Assembly: GCA_903832775.1 (NCBI GenBank)
Contig: CAILCX010000069.1
Location: 1 to 58,952, forward strand
DNA length: 58,952 nucleotides
DNA from: an uncultured Methylobacter sp.
GTDB lineage: Bacteria; Pseudomonadota; Gammaproteobacteria; Methylococcales; Methylomonadaceae
Direction of reading: 5' to 3'
Positions 29,839 through 38,884 of the stretch are shown piece after piece. The notes under the pieces were generated by a model. That model was not told the DNA's origin, made no database searches, and worked only from the letters and a program-made list of their open reading frames with translations. Within the stretch, counting starts at the first letter, position 1; each line of letters begins with the position of its first letter. The position numbers and the translations under genes were made by a program.

Positions 29839-30782
29839 TGCAGAGTTATTTCTATATGATCCATGAGTTGACCACAAATATTCAGCCCAAACTGCCGATC
29901 CAGTTCTTGAACGCAAGTAGGGCTGGTTACATTAATTTCAGTCAGCGTATCACCGATCACATCGATTCCAACAAAAACCAAACCTTTCTCCCGCAAGGTA
30001 GGTCCAACTTGCCCGGCTATCCAGCGATCCCGCTCGGTTAATTCCCTGCCTTCAGCACGGCCACCCGCAGCCAGATTGCCACGCGTTTCACCTTGCGCAG
30101 GTATACGTGCCAAGGCGTAAGGTATAACCTCGCCATTTACCAGCAAAATACGCTTGTCACCGTCTACAATTTGCGGCAAATATTTTTGCGCCATGACATA
30201 ACGGCTGTTGTATTCAGTCATAGTCTCCAAAATCACGCTAAGATTGGGATCGTTCTGACGCAAGTGAAAAATTGAAGTGCCGCCCATCCCATCCAGCGGT
30301 TTTAAAATAATTTCACCTTGTTCCTGCAAAAAACTGCGGATTCTGGTGGGCTCCCTGGCAACCAATGTTTCGGCGCAACACTGGGGAAACCAAGCGGTAA
30401 AAAGTTTTTCATTGGCATCCCGCAATGACTGGGGTTTATTAACCACATAAACGCCCATACTTTCTGCACGTTCCAGCAAATAAGTGGCATAAATATATTC
30501 CTGATCGAATGGCGGATCCTTGCGCATCATAATTACATTCAAGTCATCTAAAGGGATGTCCTGTTCTGTAACAAAATCGTACCATTTTTCTTCATTCTTC
30601 TGAACATTAATGAGGCGGGTTCGAGCATAAGCTCTTCCATTTCTCATATATAAATCATTGAGTTCCATGTAATGCAGCTCCCAGCCTCGGGCTTGAGCTT
30701 CAAGTAACATTGCAAAACTGGTGTCTTTTTTAATATTGATATGGTCAATGGAATCCATGACCATGCCGAGTTTAATATGCAT
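29835..30782 (-). CDS. gshB: glutathione synthetase
   Basis: A 315-residue ATP-grasp ligase that adds glycine to gamma-glutamylcysteine. It has MRKDPPFDQEYIYATYLLE, NKPQSLRDANEKL, the glycine-rich loop KPLDGMGGTSIF and the C-terminal metal site INVTSPTCVQELD. The length is normal. First gene of the operon gshB-tonB-algH-ruvX-pyrR-pyrB-pyrC', with a heptamer-repeat region directly upstream. Confidence 0.95.
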   Translation of the reverse strand: MHIKLGMVMDSIDHINIKKDTSFAMLLEAQARGWELHYMELNDLYMRNGRAYARTRLINVQKNEEKWYDFVTEQDIPLDDLNVIMMRKDPPFDQEYIYATYLLERAESMGVYVVNKPQSLRDANEKLFTAWFPQCCAETLVAREPTRIRSFLQEQGEIILKPLDGMGGTSIFHLRQNDPNLSVILETMTEYNSRYVMAQKYLPQIVDGDKRILLVNGEVIPYALARIPAQGETRGNLAAGGRAEGRELTERDRWIAGQVGPTLREKGLVFVGIDVIGDTLTEINVTSPTCVQELDRQFGLNICGQLMDHIEITLQ

Positions 30783-30792
30783 AATTATTTTA

Positions 30793-30853
30793 GGTTCGAG
30801 GTTCGAGGTTCAAGGTTCAAGGTTCAAGGATTTAAAGACCATGCCTTGAACCT
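30793..30853. repeat. GGTTCRA heptamer array with inverted copy
   Basis: Five tandem 7-base units run from 30793 to 30827: GGTTCGA twice, then GGTTCAA three times. An opposite-facing CCTTGAACC follows at about 30844-30852, so the RNA could fold into a hairpin. A related block with GGTTCAA, CCTTGAA and TCTTTTAT lies at 34306-34362. The unit resembles a tRNA T-loop sequence, but no tRNA is present. Confidence 0.65.
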
Positions 30854-30960
30854 TACGTCTTTTATCTTTTCTATTTTATAGATTCTTGTTTACCTTGAAA
30901 AGATTTTTTGGTATAAAGCACGGCTAACTTTTGAATTTAGGCACGCATTAGGGGTTAATC

Positions 30961-31197
30961 ATGTCCAGAGTATGTCAAGTAACAGGCAAACGCCCAGTTA
31001 CAGGTAATAACGTTTCACACGCAAACAATAGAACTAAAAGACGCTTTTGTCCAAATCTGCAACATCACAGATTTTGGGTAGAAAGCGAAAACCGTTGGGT
31101 TCGTCTTAGAATCTCCACCAAAGCCATGCGCATTATTGACAAAAACGGCATTGATGCTGTTCTTGCCGACCTGCGCAAAGCTGGCTATAACGCTTAA
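30961..31197 (+). CDS. rpmB: 50S ribosomal protein L28
   Basis: A 78-residue L28, standard length, starting [20 protein letters not shown] and with [12 protein letters not shown]. The zinc-binding four-Cys set is not complete: only Cys5 and one more are seen, so it is a C- or partly C- form. It is followed after 12 bp by rpmG, as usual. Confidence 0.97.
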   Translation: MSRVCQVTGKRPVTGNNVSHANNRTKRRFCPNLQHHRFWVESENRWVRLRISTKAMRIIDKNGIDAVLADLRKAGYNA

Positions 31198-31209
31198 GAG
31201 GATAAAAAA

Positions 31210-31365
31210 ATGCGCGATAAAATCAAATTGATTTCGACTGAAGGCACCGGGCACTTTTACACAACCACAAAAAACAAAAGAACCATGCCGGAAAAAATGG
31301 AGATCAAGAAATTTGATCCTGTTGTTCGTAAATATGTAATCTATAAAGAAGCTAAAATCAAATAA
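31210..31365 (+). CDS. rpmG: 50S ribosomal protein L33
   Basis: A 51-residue L33 read by hand because it is too short for a long-frame list. The translation begins [18 protein letters not shown] and contains [19 protein letters not shown] and a basic end. It has no cysteines, so it is the zinc-free form. An AAGAGG site lies about nine bases before the ATG. It is the second gene of the rpmB-rpmG operon. Confidence 0.97.
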   Translation: MRDKIKLISTEGTGHFYTTTKNKRTMPEKMEIKKFDPVVRKYVIYKEAKIK

Positions 31366-31388
31366 TCTGATTTTTAACCAGCTTTTTT

Positions 31389-31415
31389 GGGTTTGTGCTC
31401 CATGAGCACAAACCC
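31389..31415 (+). terminator. 12-bp perfect hairpin after rpmG
   Basis: GGGTTTGTGCTC (31389-31400) pairs with GAGCACAAACCC (31404-31415) around CAT, a very stable stem 23 bp after rpmG. The T-run (TTTTTT) is before the stem on this strand, not after it. It is therefore not a textbook intrinsic terminator, but it is well placed to end rpmB-rpmG and shield the opposing gene. Confidence 0.55.
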
Positions 31416-31487
31416 AATATTTGATACCACGTTTTTAACACTCATCATCCAATCAACTCTCGCACTGACCTTGAGAAAATCCTATTC

Positions 31488-32786
31488 TCAGGCTCCTTTT
31501 AGTTTGTCCAAGACTTGCGTTAATTTTTCCATCTGTTTGTGAAGTATTCTGTACTGCTTTTCAGCCTCTAGCTTGTCAAGCTCCAGGCGCATGCATTTAT
31601 CATTAAGCTGTTGATTCGAGCTTTTAAGCGCTTCATTTTCCAGCCGAAGCACTACAATTTGATCCTCAAGCCCGTTCGTAGACTCTTGTTGATTATCAGA
31701 AGTCGAAATTTCCTCCACTTCCTCATCAGAACCTTCTATTTCTTGATGAAGACTTTCCATGCCTCCTTTCAAAATCATCGCGCCAATTTTGTTCCTGAGC
31801 AACAAAAATGCGGCTGCCTCACTAACTTTGCCATCACGACAAACAACAATAACCGGCTTGTCATGACTTAGCGTTTTAAGCTGCATTCTTAAGGAAAAAA
31901 AAGGTGCGTTTATACTGCCCTCAATATGCTTAATCTCATAATCATCCTGCGAACGAACATCCAGCAAAACCGTACCCTGCTTTAGCGCCTCTTGCATCCC
32001 AGCATAATCGATAAACTTTAAAGAGGGCTCTTTAATTAGTGATACAAATTGCTTTTTGTCCAGCCGTAATAAAACGATGTCAGTTAACGCAGTAATGGTT
32101 ACGTTTCTAGGCGCACCTGAAAGCAAGGAGTCCTCACCAAAGGTATCCCCATTTGCCAGTTGAGCTAATTTAATCTCTTTGGCGTTAGGTGAGGGCTTTC
32201 GGGTTAATAGGCATTGTCCATTTTTAATCAAATAATAATAATCGCCCGTTCCACCTTGCTCCAGGAGTACCTCCCCTTTTTTAAAATAAACGGCCTCTAG
32301 GCTCATTAATATTTTTTGTAAATTAGCGGGTGGGAGACGTTGAAAAATAGGTGAGCGTAATAATGCTGTCATCCAGTCATCTGGATCGTCTTCAGTCTCG
32401 TCAATGACCATGTAGCCGCTGTCCTCTTTATCAACAAGGGGGGTAAGATTTTTAACAATATCCGCATTTAACCGCAAAAAACGCACTCTTCCGTTTGCCA
32501 AGGCATCAATTTTCCTTGGTATTTGATGTGCCAAAGCAAACTTGGCAGAATCACTATCGGAAGCAATACGCTCAACAACCAAGCCTGAAGCCTGAAGGGT
32601 AATTTCTCCATTTATCAAGTAAATCAATTGAGAGGCTAGGTCACCTTTTTTGAACAAAAAATCATCGTGCAACTCCTCTACCGATACTTCAGAGCATAAC
32701 GCATTAAACTGAACGCCCGACAAGGTTGCCAAAGGAATTAGTTTACGAATAACGAGCCCGTCTTCAGAGTTAACATCTACAGTCAT
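31488..32786 (-). CDS. double cyclic-nucleotide-binding protein with rhodanese domain
   Basis: A 432-residue soluble protein. A degenerate cNMP-binding-like fold occupies about residues 15-130. A clearer one follows at about 140-255 (FKKGEVLLEQGGTGDYYYLI, then GDTFGEDSLLSGAPRNV). A rhodanese domain covers about 265-350 with the loop VVCRDGKVSEAAA, whose Cys could take sulfur. A Glu/Ser-rich stretch and a C-terminal coiled coil end the protein. No DNA-binding or kinase domain is present, so it probably works through partners. It faces rpmG and is divergent from the DegQ-like gene. Confidence 0.8.
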   Translation of the reverse strand: MTVDVNSEDGLVIRKLIPLATLSGVQFNALCSEVSVEELHDDFLFKKGDLASQLIYLINGEITLQASGLVVERIASDSDSAKFALAHQIPRKIDALANGRVRFLRLNADIVKNLTPLVDKEDSGYMVIDETEDDPDDWMTALLRSPIFQRLPPANLQKILMSLEAVYFKKGEVLLEQGGTGDYYYLIKNGQCLLTRKPSPNAKEIKLAQLANGDTFGEDSLLSGAPRNVTITALTDIVLLRLDKKQFVSLIKEPSLKFIDYAGMQEALKQGTVLLDVRSQDDYEIKHIEGSINAPFFSLRMQLKTLSHDKPVIVVCRDGKVSEAAAFLLLRNKIGAMILKGGMESLHQEIEGSDEEVEEISTSDNQQESTNGLEDQIVVLRLENEALKSSNQQLNDKCMRLELDKLEAEKQYRILHKQMEKLTQVLDKLKGA

Positions 32787-32924
32787 TTGTGTATTTTAAG
32801 CAAGATAACAGTTAAATGACAGCGTTGGTTAATTTTAAAATTCACTTTAACACACCTTGCATTAAAGATTTTTAATCATATATTGTGAGACTTAACCCGA
32901 CTAACACTCACCGGAAAAACAATA

Positions 32925-34292
32925 ATGAATACTAAATCAGTAAAACAACTCCTAGTTATAACTTTTTTACCTATTTATTTCTGCCTGACACCCATATCGC
33001 AAGCAGCAAGCTTACCTGCTTATTTAGAGGGGCAGCCCTTACCCTCTCTGGCCCCCATGCTAGAGCGAAGTATGCCGGCAGTCGTTAATATCTCAACTTC
33101 AACAAACATTCAGGTAAACGAAAACCCATTGATGCAAGACCCGGTCTTTCGGCAATTTTTTAATGTACCAGGCCAACTTAGGCAACAGCAACAAAAAAAC
33201 AGCCTGGGATCTGGCTTTATTATCGACAGTAAGCAAGGCTTGGTGATGACCAATAATCATGTCATCGATAAAGCCGATAAAATCGTGGTCACCTTGAATG
33301 ATGGCCGCCAGCTTTCCGCGAAACTCATCGGCACCGATCCCGAAGCAGATGTCGCCATCATTCAGATTCCCGCAGAAAACCTAACCATGTTACCCATTGC
33401 CGACTCCAGCCAACTAAAAGTCGGTGATTTTGTTGTCGCTATTGGCAATCCGTTTGGCTTGGGACAGACTGCAACTTCGGGCATTGTCAGCGCTTTGGGA
33501 CGCTCCGGTCTAGGCATTGAAGGCTACGAAGATTTTATCCAGACCGATGCTTCGATTAACCCCGGTAATTCAGGTGGCGCTCTGGTTAACTTGCGAGGCG
33601 AATTTATTGGTATGAATACCGCAATCCTGGCGCCCAACGGAGGCAATGTCGGCATCGGCTTTGCCATTCCCTCCAATATGGTGATGACCATTAAAGAATC
33701 ACTGCTCAAGCACGGTGAGGTCAGACGCGGCTTGTTGGGCGTAACCACGCAGGATTTGACACCTGAACTGGTCAATGCCTTTAATTTAAAAAACAAACAA
33801 GGTGCAGCCATTAGCCGGATTGAAAGCAATTCACCCGCAGCTAAAGCAGGCCTTGAGCCCGGAGACATTATTGTTTCGGCCAATGGCAGGCCCATTAAAA
33901 ACAGCCATGACATTCGTAATATCGTTGGTCTGATGCAAATTGGCGATAATGTTGAACTGGAATATTTCCGTGACAATGAAAAAAAACAGGTAACCGCCAC
34001 CATTGGTAAACAGGAATTGCCACAACTGGTTGGAGATAAATTGCACCATACTTTACAGGGAACAGTATTAAGCACTCCCTTGAAAAGCCAGATTGAAGGT
34101 GTTTTACTTGAAAAAATAGACACCACATCCAATGCCTGGCGTGTAGGTTTGCGTCCCGGCGACGTTATTGTGTCAGCAAATCGTTATCGCGTACGTAACT
34201 TGGAGGAGTTAAAACAGGTAGTCGATCCCAAGGGCGCATTGCTCATTAATATCCAGAGAGGACAGGAAGGCTTCTTTGTTGTGTTAAAGTAA
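32925..34292 (+). CDS. degQ: Do-family periplasmic serine protease (DegQ-like)
   Basis: A 455-residue HtrA-family protease for envelope protein quality control. A signal peptide of about 28 residues is followed by the trypsin-like domain with His about 111 (MTNNHVID), Asp about 142 (DPEADVAI) and Ser about 215 (GNSGGAL). Two PDZ domains follow (about 255-345 and 365-455). The length and short LA loop suit DegQ or MucD better than DegP. It is divergent from the cNMP/rhodanese gene and ends in a hairpin. Confidence 0.93.
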   Translation: MNTKSVKQLLVITFLPIYFCLTPISQAASLPAYLEGQPLPSLAPMLERSMPAVVNISTSTNIQVNENPLMQDPVFRQFFNVPGQLRQQQQKNSLGSGFIIDSKQGLVMTNNHVIDKADKIVVTLNDGRQLSAKLIGTDPEADVAIIQIPAENLTMLPIADSSQLKVGDFVVAIGNPFGLGQTATSGIVSALGRSGLGIEGYEDFIQTDASINPGNSGGALVNLRGEFIGMNTAILAPNGGNVGIGFAIPSNMVMTIKESLLKHGEVRRGLLGVTTQDLTPELVNAFNLKNKQGAAISRIESNSPAAKAGLEPGDIIVSANGRPIKNSHDIRNIVGLMQIGDNVELEYFRDNEKKQVTATIGKQELPQLVGDKLHHTLQGTVLSTPLKSQIEGVLLEKIDTTSNAWRVGLRPGDVIVSANRYRVRNLEELKQVVDPKGALLINIQRGQEGFFVVLK

Positions 34293-34305
34293 TTAGACAA
34301 AAGCT

Positions 34306-34338
34306 GAAAGGTTCAAAGTGTGTACTTTTGAACCTTTC
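34306..34338 (+). terminator. hairpin after degQ with GGTTCAA arms
   Basis: GAAAGGTTCAAA (34306-34317) and TTTGAACCTTTC (34327-34338) form a perfect 12-bp stem 14 bp after the stop. The arms include the same GGTTCAA word as the heptamer array at 30793, and the sequence after it (CCTTGAATCTTGTATCTTTT) also resembles that block. It is thus both a likely terminator and a copy of a dispersed repeat. Confidence 0.55.
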
Positions 34339-34373
34339 ACTTCAAACCTTGAATCTTGTATCTTTTATTAAAC

Positions 34374-34895
34374 ATGACTACAGAAAAACCTTTCATCCCC
34401 TTAATCATCGCTATACTGGTCGTGTCCGACAGCCGAAGTGATGACGATGACGTTTCCGGTAAAACCCTGGTTGAACGGGCTCTTGAAGCGGGGCACCAAG
34501 TCCTTGAAAAAAAAATAGTGCCTGACGACATTTATCAAATCAGAGCGGTCGTCTCCAACTGGATTGCCGACGACAAGGTTAATGTCATCATCACTACGGG
34601 GGGCACGGGAGTAACGGGAAGAGATGGTACGCCTGAGGCCGTTACGCCGTTGCTGGACAAGATCCTGAACGGTTTTGGCGAAATCTTCAGGATGCTGTCT
34701 TATCAGGATATTAAAACCTCTACCATCCAATCCAGAGCACTTGCCGGCGTTGCCAATGCGACCTATCTATTTTGCCTGCCCGGCTCTTCCGGTGCCTGCC
34801 GCACTGCCTGGGATGCCTTAATCAAAGATCAACTCGATCATCGCACTCGCCCCTGTAATCTGGTTCAGCTGATGCCCAGACTGATGGAAAAGTAA
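34374..34895 (+). CDS. moaB: molybdenum cofactor biosynthesis protein MoaB-like
   Basis: A 173-residue MoaB/MogA-fold protein, with VVSDSRSDDDDVSGKTLVE, the TTGGTGVTGRDGTPEAV loop and the C-terminal FCLPGSSGACRTAW. The family adenylylates molybdopterin or assists it. The frame is open to 34356, but the ATG at 34374 gives the family's normal start. It overlaps the DUF423 gene at TAATG, so these and pepN form an operon. Confidence 0.9.
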   Translation: MTTEKPFIPLIIAILVVSDSRSDDDDVSGKTLVERALEAGHQVLEKKIVPDDIYQIRAVVSNWIADDKVNVIITTGGTGVTGRDGTPEAVTPLLDKILNGFGEIFRMLSYQDIKTSTIQSRALAGVANATYLFCLPGSSGACRTAWDALIKDQLDHRTRPCNLVQLMPRLMEK

Positions 34896-35299
34896 TGAAT
34901 CCAATCTTTCTTCTCCTTGGCGCGTTAAGCGCAATGCTCGGCGTAGGCTTAGGCGCGTTTGGTGCGCATGGTTTAAAAACCATCATCAGCCCTGAATTGT
35001 TGGCGGTTTATCAAACAGGAGTGACTTATCAAATGTGGCATGCCTTGGGATTGATTGGCCTTGCCCTGATTCAGCCGCAAGCCCCTGACTCAAAACTATT
35101 AAAATGGTCCGGCTGGTTGATGTTCGTTGGCATTTTACTTTTTTCTGGTAGCTTATACTTACTGGCTTTGCTTAATCTGAAATGGCTAGGCATGATTACC
35201 CCGATCGGTGGCGTTTGTTTTTTAACCGCCTGGTTTTTAATCACATTGTTCGCCACCCAACATATCAGACATTCTGATCACAATAACAGGAATAAATAA
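34895..35299 (+). CDS. DUF423 family membrane protein
   Basis: A 134-residue protein with four hydrophobic segments and the DUF423 signature near the start (LGVGLGAFGAHGLK) plus YHALG-like YQMWHALGLIGLAL. Function unknown. Starts within the moaB stop and ends in the pepN start (TAATG), giving tight three-gene coupling. Confidence 0.88.
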   Translation: MNPIFLLLGALSAMLGVGLGAFGAHGLKTIISPELLAVYQTGVTYQMWHALGLIGLALIQPQAPDSKLLKWSGWLMFVGILLFSGSLYLLALLNLKWLGMITPIGGVCFLTAWFLITLFATQHIRHSDHNNRNK

Positions 35300-37965
35300 T
35301 GCGCGACCCTAATCCTCAAACGATTTATCTAAAAGATTACACCGTACCTGACTATTTGATTCACAATGTCGCCCTAAATTTTACCTTGGATGAGGAATGC
35401 ACCGTCGTTAGTTCCAGACTTACGTTAAGTCGCAATCCAGCCAGCAAAGCTCTAATCAACTCGCTAACTCTTGCTGGTGAAAACCTCAAGCTGCTTAGCG
35501 TTAATCTGGATGACGGAACTGATTTAAGCAAAGAACAATATTTGCAAACCCAGGATTCCTTAATCATAAATAATGTTCCACAGCAACAAGCTTTTGTATT
35601 GTGTATCGAAAACACCATCAATCCAAAAGCCAACACCGCATTGGAGGGACTGTATCTTTCCAACGACATGCTCTGTACCCAGTGCGAAGCGGAAGGTTTT
35701 AGAAAAATTACCTATTTTCTGGACCGCCCCGATGTGATGAGCCTGTTTACAACAACTATTACCGGTGATAAAAATCGATATCCGGTACTCTTATCCAACG
35801 GCAACAAAATCGCACAAGGCGAACTGCCCGATAATCGCCATTGGGTAACTTGGGAAGACCCGTTTAACAAGCCCTGCTACTTGTTTGCACTGGTTGCCGG
35901 ACAACTTGAATGTATAGCAGACCGTTTTACCACACAGTCCGGTCGTGAAATTGACTTGCAAATCTTTGTCGAAAAACACGATATGGACAAATGCGACCAT
36001 GCCATGCAATCGCTGAAAAACTCCATGATCTGGGATGAACAAGTTTATGGTCGTGAGTATGATCTGGATTTGTACATGATCGTCGCCGTCAGTCATTTCA
36101 ACATGGGCGCGATGGAAAACAAAGGCCTCAACGTTTTTAATACCAAATTCGTGCTGGCCCGCCCCGATACGGCGACAGACTCCGATTATGAACATATTGA
36201 AGGCGTGATCGGTCATGAATATTTTCATAACTGGACGGGTAATCGAATTACTTGCCGGGATTGGTTCCAGCTCAGCCTTAAAGAAGGCTTTACCGTGTTC
36301 CGTGACCAGGAGTTTACCGGCGATCGTACCTCAAAAGCCGTAAAGCGTATCGAAGATGTCAACATGCTGCGCACCCGTCAGTTTGCTGAAGACGCCGGCC
36401 CGCTGGCACATCCGATTCGTCCCGATTCCTACATGGAAATCAACAATTTTTACACCTTAACCGTCTATGAAAAAGGCGCCGAAGTGGTACGTATGATCCA
36501 CACATTGGTGGGTGCGGAAGGTTTTCGTAAAGGCAGCAATTTATATTTTGAGCGACATGACGGACAAGCGGTGACCTGTGATGATTTCGTCAACGCTATG
36601 GAAAGTGCCAACAATATTGATTTAGGCCAGTTCCGCCGCTGGTACGCACAAGCCGGCACGCCAGTATTAACTGCGCATCAACACTATGATTCAACCGCAC
36701 AAACGTTAACTTTGACCTTAAGTCAAAACTGCCCTGCGACACCCGGTCAAACGCATAAAGAGCCTTTACACATCCCGGTAACACTGGGTTTACTTCACAA
36801 AGATGGTTCTGTGGCGCAATGCAAATTGCAAGATAACGCTGCCAAAGAAGCTCAAAACCAAGTCATTTTGCAACTCACTCAGTCTGAACAGGTCTTTGTT
36901 TTTGAGAATTTGGCCGAACAACCTGTGGTTTCCATACTGAGAGGTTTTTCAGCGCCGGTTAAACTCGAAATGGAACGCAGCCTGGAGGAACTGGCATTTT
37001 TGTTGAGTTATGACAGCGATACCTTCAATCGCTGGGAAGCAGGACAGCAATTGGCCGGACAGGTGATTGCAGGCTTGATTGCCGATGTCCAAAATGACCA
37101 GAAAATGCAGCTTAACCCCATTATAGTCACGGCCTTTAAACAAGTGCTGGAACACGCTTGGGATGATTTATCGTACTTTGCTTTACTATTAAGCCTGCCC
37201 TCTGAAAATTATCTTGCCGAGCAGATGCCGGTGGTCGACGTAAATGCGATTCATGCCGCTCGAGAGTTTCTTGTTCAGAATTTAGCCGAACAATTGCAAC
37301 CCCAGTTTCAGGCTTTATACGAAAACAATCATCGAGACGAGTCAGGACAATTCGATTCAGGTGCAATTGGTCGCAGACGCATTAAAAACACTTGCCTCAG
37401 TTATTTAAGCAAGCTGGAAAATAAAGATATTCAGCAATTGTCGCAACTGCAATTTAACAGCGCAAAAAACATGACTGACCAGCTTGCGGCTTTAACAGTG
37501 ATTGTCAATAATCCGCATCCCGCCAGCCAGCAGTGTTTGGCCGATTTTTATCATCAATGGCGAACTGAAGCACTGGTCATCGATAAATGGTTCGCCTTAC
37601 AAGCTGCAAGCAATATGCCTGATACTTTTGCGACAGTTCAATCGTTAATGAACCACCCTGCGTTCGACTTAAAAAACCCTAACCGCGTCAGATCGTTGAT
37701 TGGTGCTTTCAGTCAGGCTAATCCGCTCCATTTTCATGCCAAAAATGGCCAGGGTTATCAATTTCTTGCTGACCAGATTATTGCCCTCAACACTTTAAAT
37801 CCTCAGGTTGCCTCTCGCATGGTAAGCGCCTTAACATCTTGGCGTCGGCATGATATAAGCAGACAGACATTGATGAAAGCACAACTGGAACGCATTATAA
37901 GCACTGAAGATATTTCAAAAGATGTTTATGAAGTGGCGAGTAAGAGTCTAAATTACGAGGCTTAA
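35299..37965 (+). CDS. pepN: aminopeptidase N (M1 family)
   Basis: An 888-residue zinc aminopeptidase, the E. coli PepN length, that trims N-terminal residues from peptides in the cytoplasm. The substrate-binding GAMENKGLNVF motif is followed by the zinc site HEYFHNWTGNRITCRDW (His-Glu-x-x-His near residue 305) with the second Glu in LKEGFTVF. The N-terminal beta domain and the large alpha-helical C-terminal domain are complete. Third gene of the moaB-DUF423-pepN run. Confidence 0.95.
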   Translation: MRDPNPQTIYLKDYTVPDYLIHNVALNFTLDEECTVVSSRLTLSRNPASKALINSLTLAGENLKLLSVNLDDGTDLSKEQYLQTQDSLIINNVPQQQAFVLCIENTINPKANTALEGLYLSNDMLCTQCEAEGFRKITYFLDRPDVMSLFTTTITGDKNRYPVLLSNGNKIAQGELPDNRHWVTWEDPFNKPCYLFALVAGQLECIADRFTTQSGREIDLQIFVEKHDMDKCDHAMQSLKNSMIWDEQVYGREYDLDLYMIVAVSHFNMGAMENKGLNVFNTKFVLARPDTATDSDYEHIEGVIGHEYFHNWTGNRITCRDWFQLSLKEGFTVFRDQEFTGDRTSKAVKRIEDVNMLRTRQFAEDAGPLAHPIRPDSYMEINNFYTLTVYEKGAEVVRMIHTLVGAEGFRKGSNLYFERHDGQAVTCDDFVNAMESANNIDLGQFRRWYAQAGTPVLTAHQHYDSTAQTLTLTLSQNCPATPGQTHKEPLHIPVTLGLLHKDGSVAQCKLQDNAAKEAQNQVILQLTQSEQVFVFENLAEQPVVSILRGFSAPVKLEMERSLEELAFLLSYDSDTFNRWEAGQQLAGQVIAGLIADVQNDQKMQLNPIIVTAFKQVLEHAWDDLSYFALLLSLPSENYLAEQMPVVDVNAIHAAREFLVQNLAEQLQPQFQALYENNHRDESGQFDSGAIGRRRIKNTCLSYLSKLENKDIQQLSQLQFNSAKNMTDQLAALTVIVNNPHPASQQCLADFYHQWRTEALVIDKWFALQAASNMPDTFATVQSLMNHPAFDLKNPNRVRSLIGAFSQANPLHFHAKNGQGYQFLADQIIALNTLNPQVASRMVSALTSWRRHDISRQTLMKAQLERIISTEDISKDVYEVASKSLNYEA

Positions 37966-38018
37966 CGGTTGATCCAGAAAATCTGCCACTCATTTAATTT
38001 AAGACAGATAATGACCCA

Positions 38019-38059
38019 AAGCCAGCTTTGGACTCCACACCAGAGTTCAAAGCTGGCTT
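38019..38059 (+). terminator. 17-bp hairpin after pepN
   Basis: AAGCCAGCTTTGGACTC (38019-38035) and GAGTTCAAAGCTGGCTT (38043-38059) pair over 17 positions with a single G-T wobble around a 7-base loop. It ends the pepN operon. The GAGTTCAAA/TTTGGACTC wording recalls the hairpin at 10722-10753, so both may belong to one repeat family. Confidence 0.6.
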
Positions 38060-38146
38060 CGAACAAATCGCGTTGAGCGAATGCGCTAGGTAACCGATGT
38101 GTTATTTAATTTTCATAGCTTAGCCCGTTTTTAGCAAATTGACATT

Positions 38147-38884
38147 ATGAAAAATTCCCCCAAAAACGTCCTGATTACCGGTGCCGCAAAACGCATCGGT
38201 GCTGCTTGCGCAAGGTTACTGCACAAGGAAGGTTACAATATTTTTCTGCATTACCGCTCATCTTCAACAGAAGCGATGCAACTTTGTGACGAACTTAATC
38301 AACAGCGCGCCAATTCAGCAAAAATCATGCAGGCTAATTTACTCAACATGACTGAACTGGAGTCGCTTGCCAAAGCAGCGTGTTTGGCGTGGGGCGGTAT
38401 TAATGTTCTAGTTAACAATGCCTCAGCTTTTTATCCAACAGAAATAATCGATGTCACAGAACAACAGTGGGATGAATTGATGGGCAGTAATTTGAAATCA
38501 CCATTTTTTTTGGCCAAAGCCCTGGCCAAAACTTTGGTAGACAATAAAGGCTGTATTATCAATATTGTCGATATTCATGCCGAACGCGGACTGAACGGTT
38601 ATTCCGTTTACAGTATTGCAAAAGCAGGACTTGCAGCAATGACCAAGATTTTGGCCAAAGAATTGGGCCCCACTGTCAGAGTCAACGGCGTGGCTCCCGG
38701 CGCAATACTGTGGCCGGACCAGTTGCCTGAACCGACTCGGCAAGAAATTCTCCAACGAGTAGCCTTAAAACGTAGCGGTGAACCGAATGATATTGCCAAA
38801 GCAGTGCTTTTTTTAATCAACGATGCCGATTATATGACTGGTCAAATCCTGACTGTCGACGGTGGCCGCAGTTTATTTTGTTAA
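38147..38884 (+). CDS. folM: pteridine reductase (FolM-like SDR)
   Basis: A 245-residue SDR with the pteridine-reductase nucleotide signature TGAAKRIGAACA (an Arg where ordinary SDRs have Gly), NNASAFYP, and the catalytic YSVYSIAKAGLAAM. It reduces dihydrofolate, dihydrobiopterin or dihydromonapterin with NADPH. It runs toward folK and folB and overlaps the folK stop by 12 bp, which supports a pterin role. Confidence 0.85.
   Translation: MKNSPKNVLITGAAKRIGAACARLLHKEGYNIFLHYRSSSTEAMQLCDELNQQRANSAKIMQANLLNMTELESLAKAACLAWGGINVLVNNASAFYPTEIIDVTEQQWDELMGSNLKSPFFLAKALAKTLVDNKGCIINIVDIHAERGLNGYSVYSIAKAGLAAMTKILAKELGPTVRVNGVAPGAILWPDQLPEPTRQEILQRVALKRSGEPNDIAKAVLFLINDADYMTGQILTVDGGRSLFC

Noticed and set aside
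30793-30827. tRNA T-loop (GGTTCGA)
   Set aside because: It is a tandem heptamer; no acceptor, D or anticodon stem can be built around it.
31389-31415. Textbook rho-independent terminator
   Set aside because: The T-run precedes the stem and does not follow it on either strand; listed with lowered confidence as a hairpin.
35791-36228. 145-residue minus-strand frame
   Set aside because: Lies inside pepN opposite its catalytic motifs; composition is that of a shadow frame.
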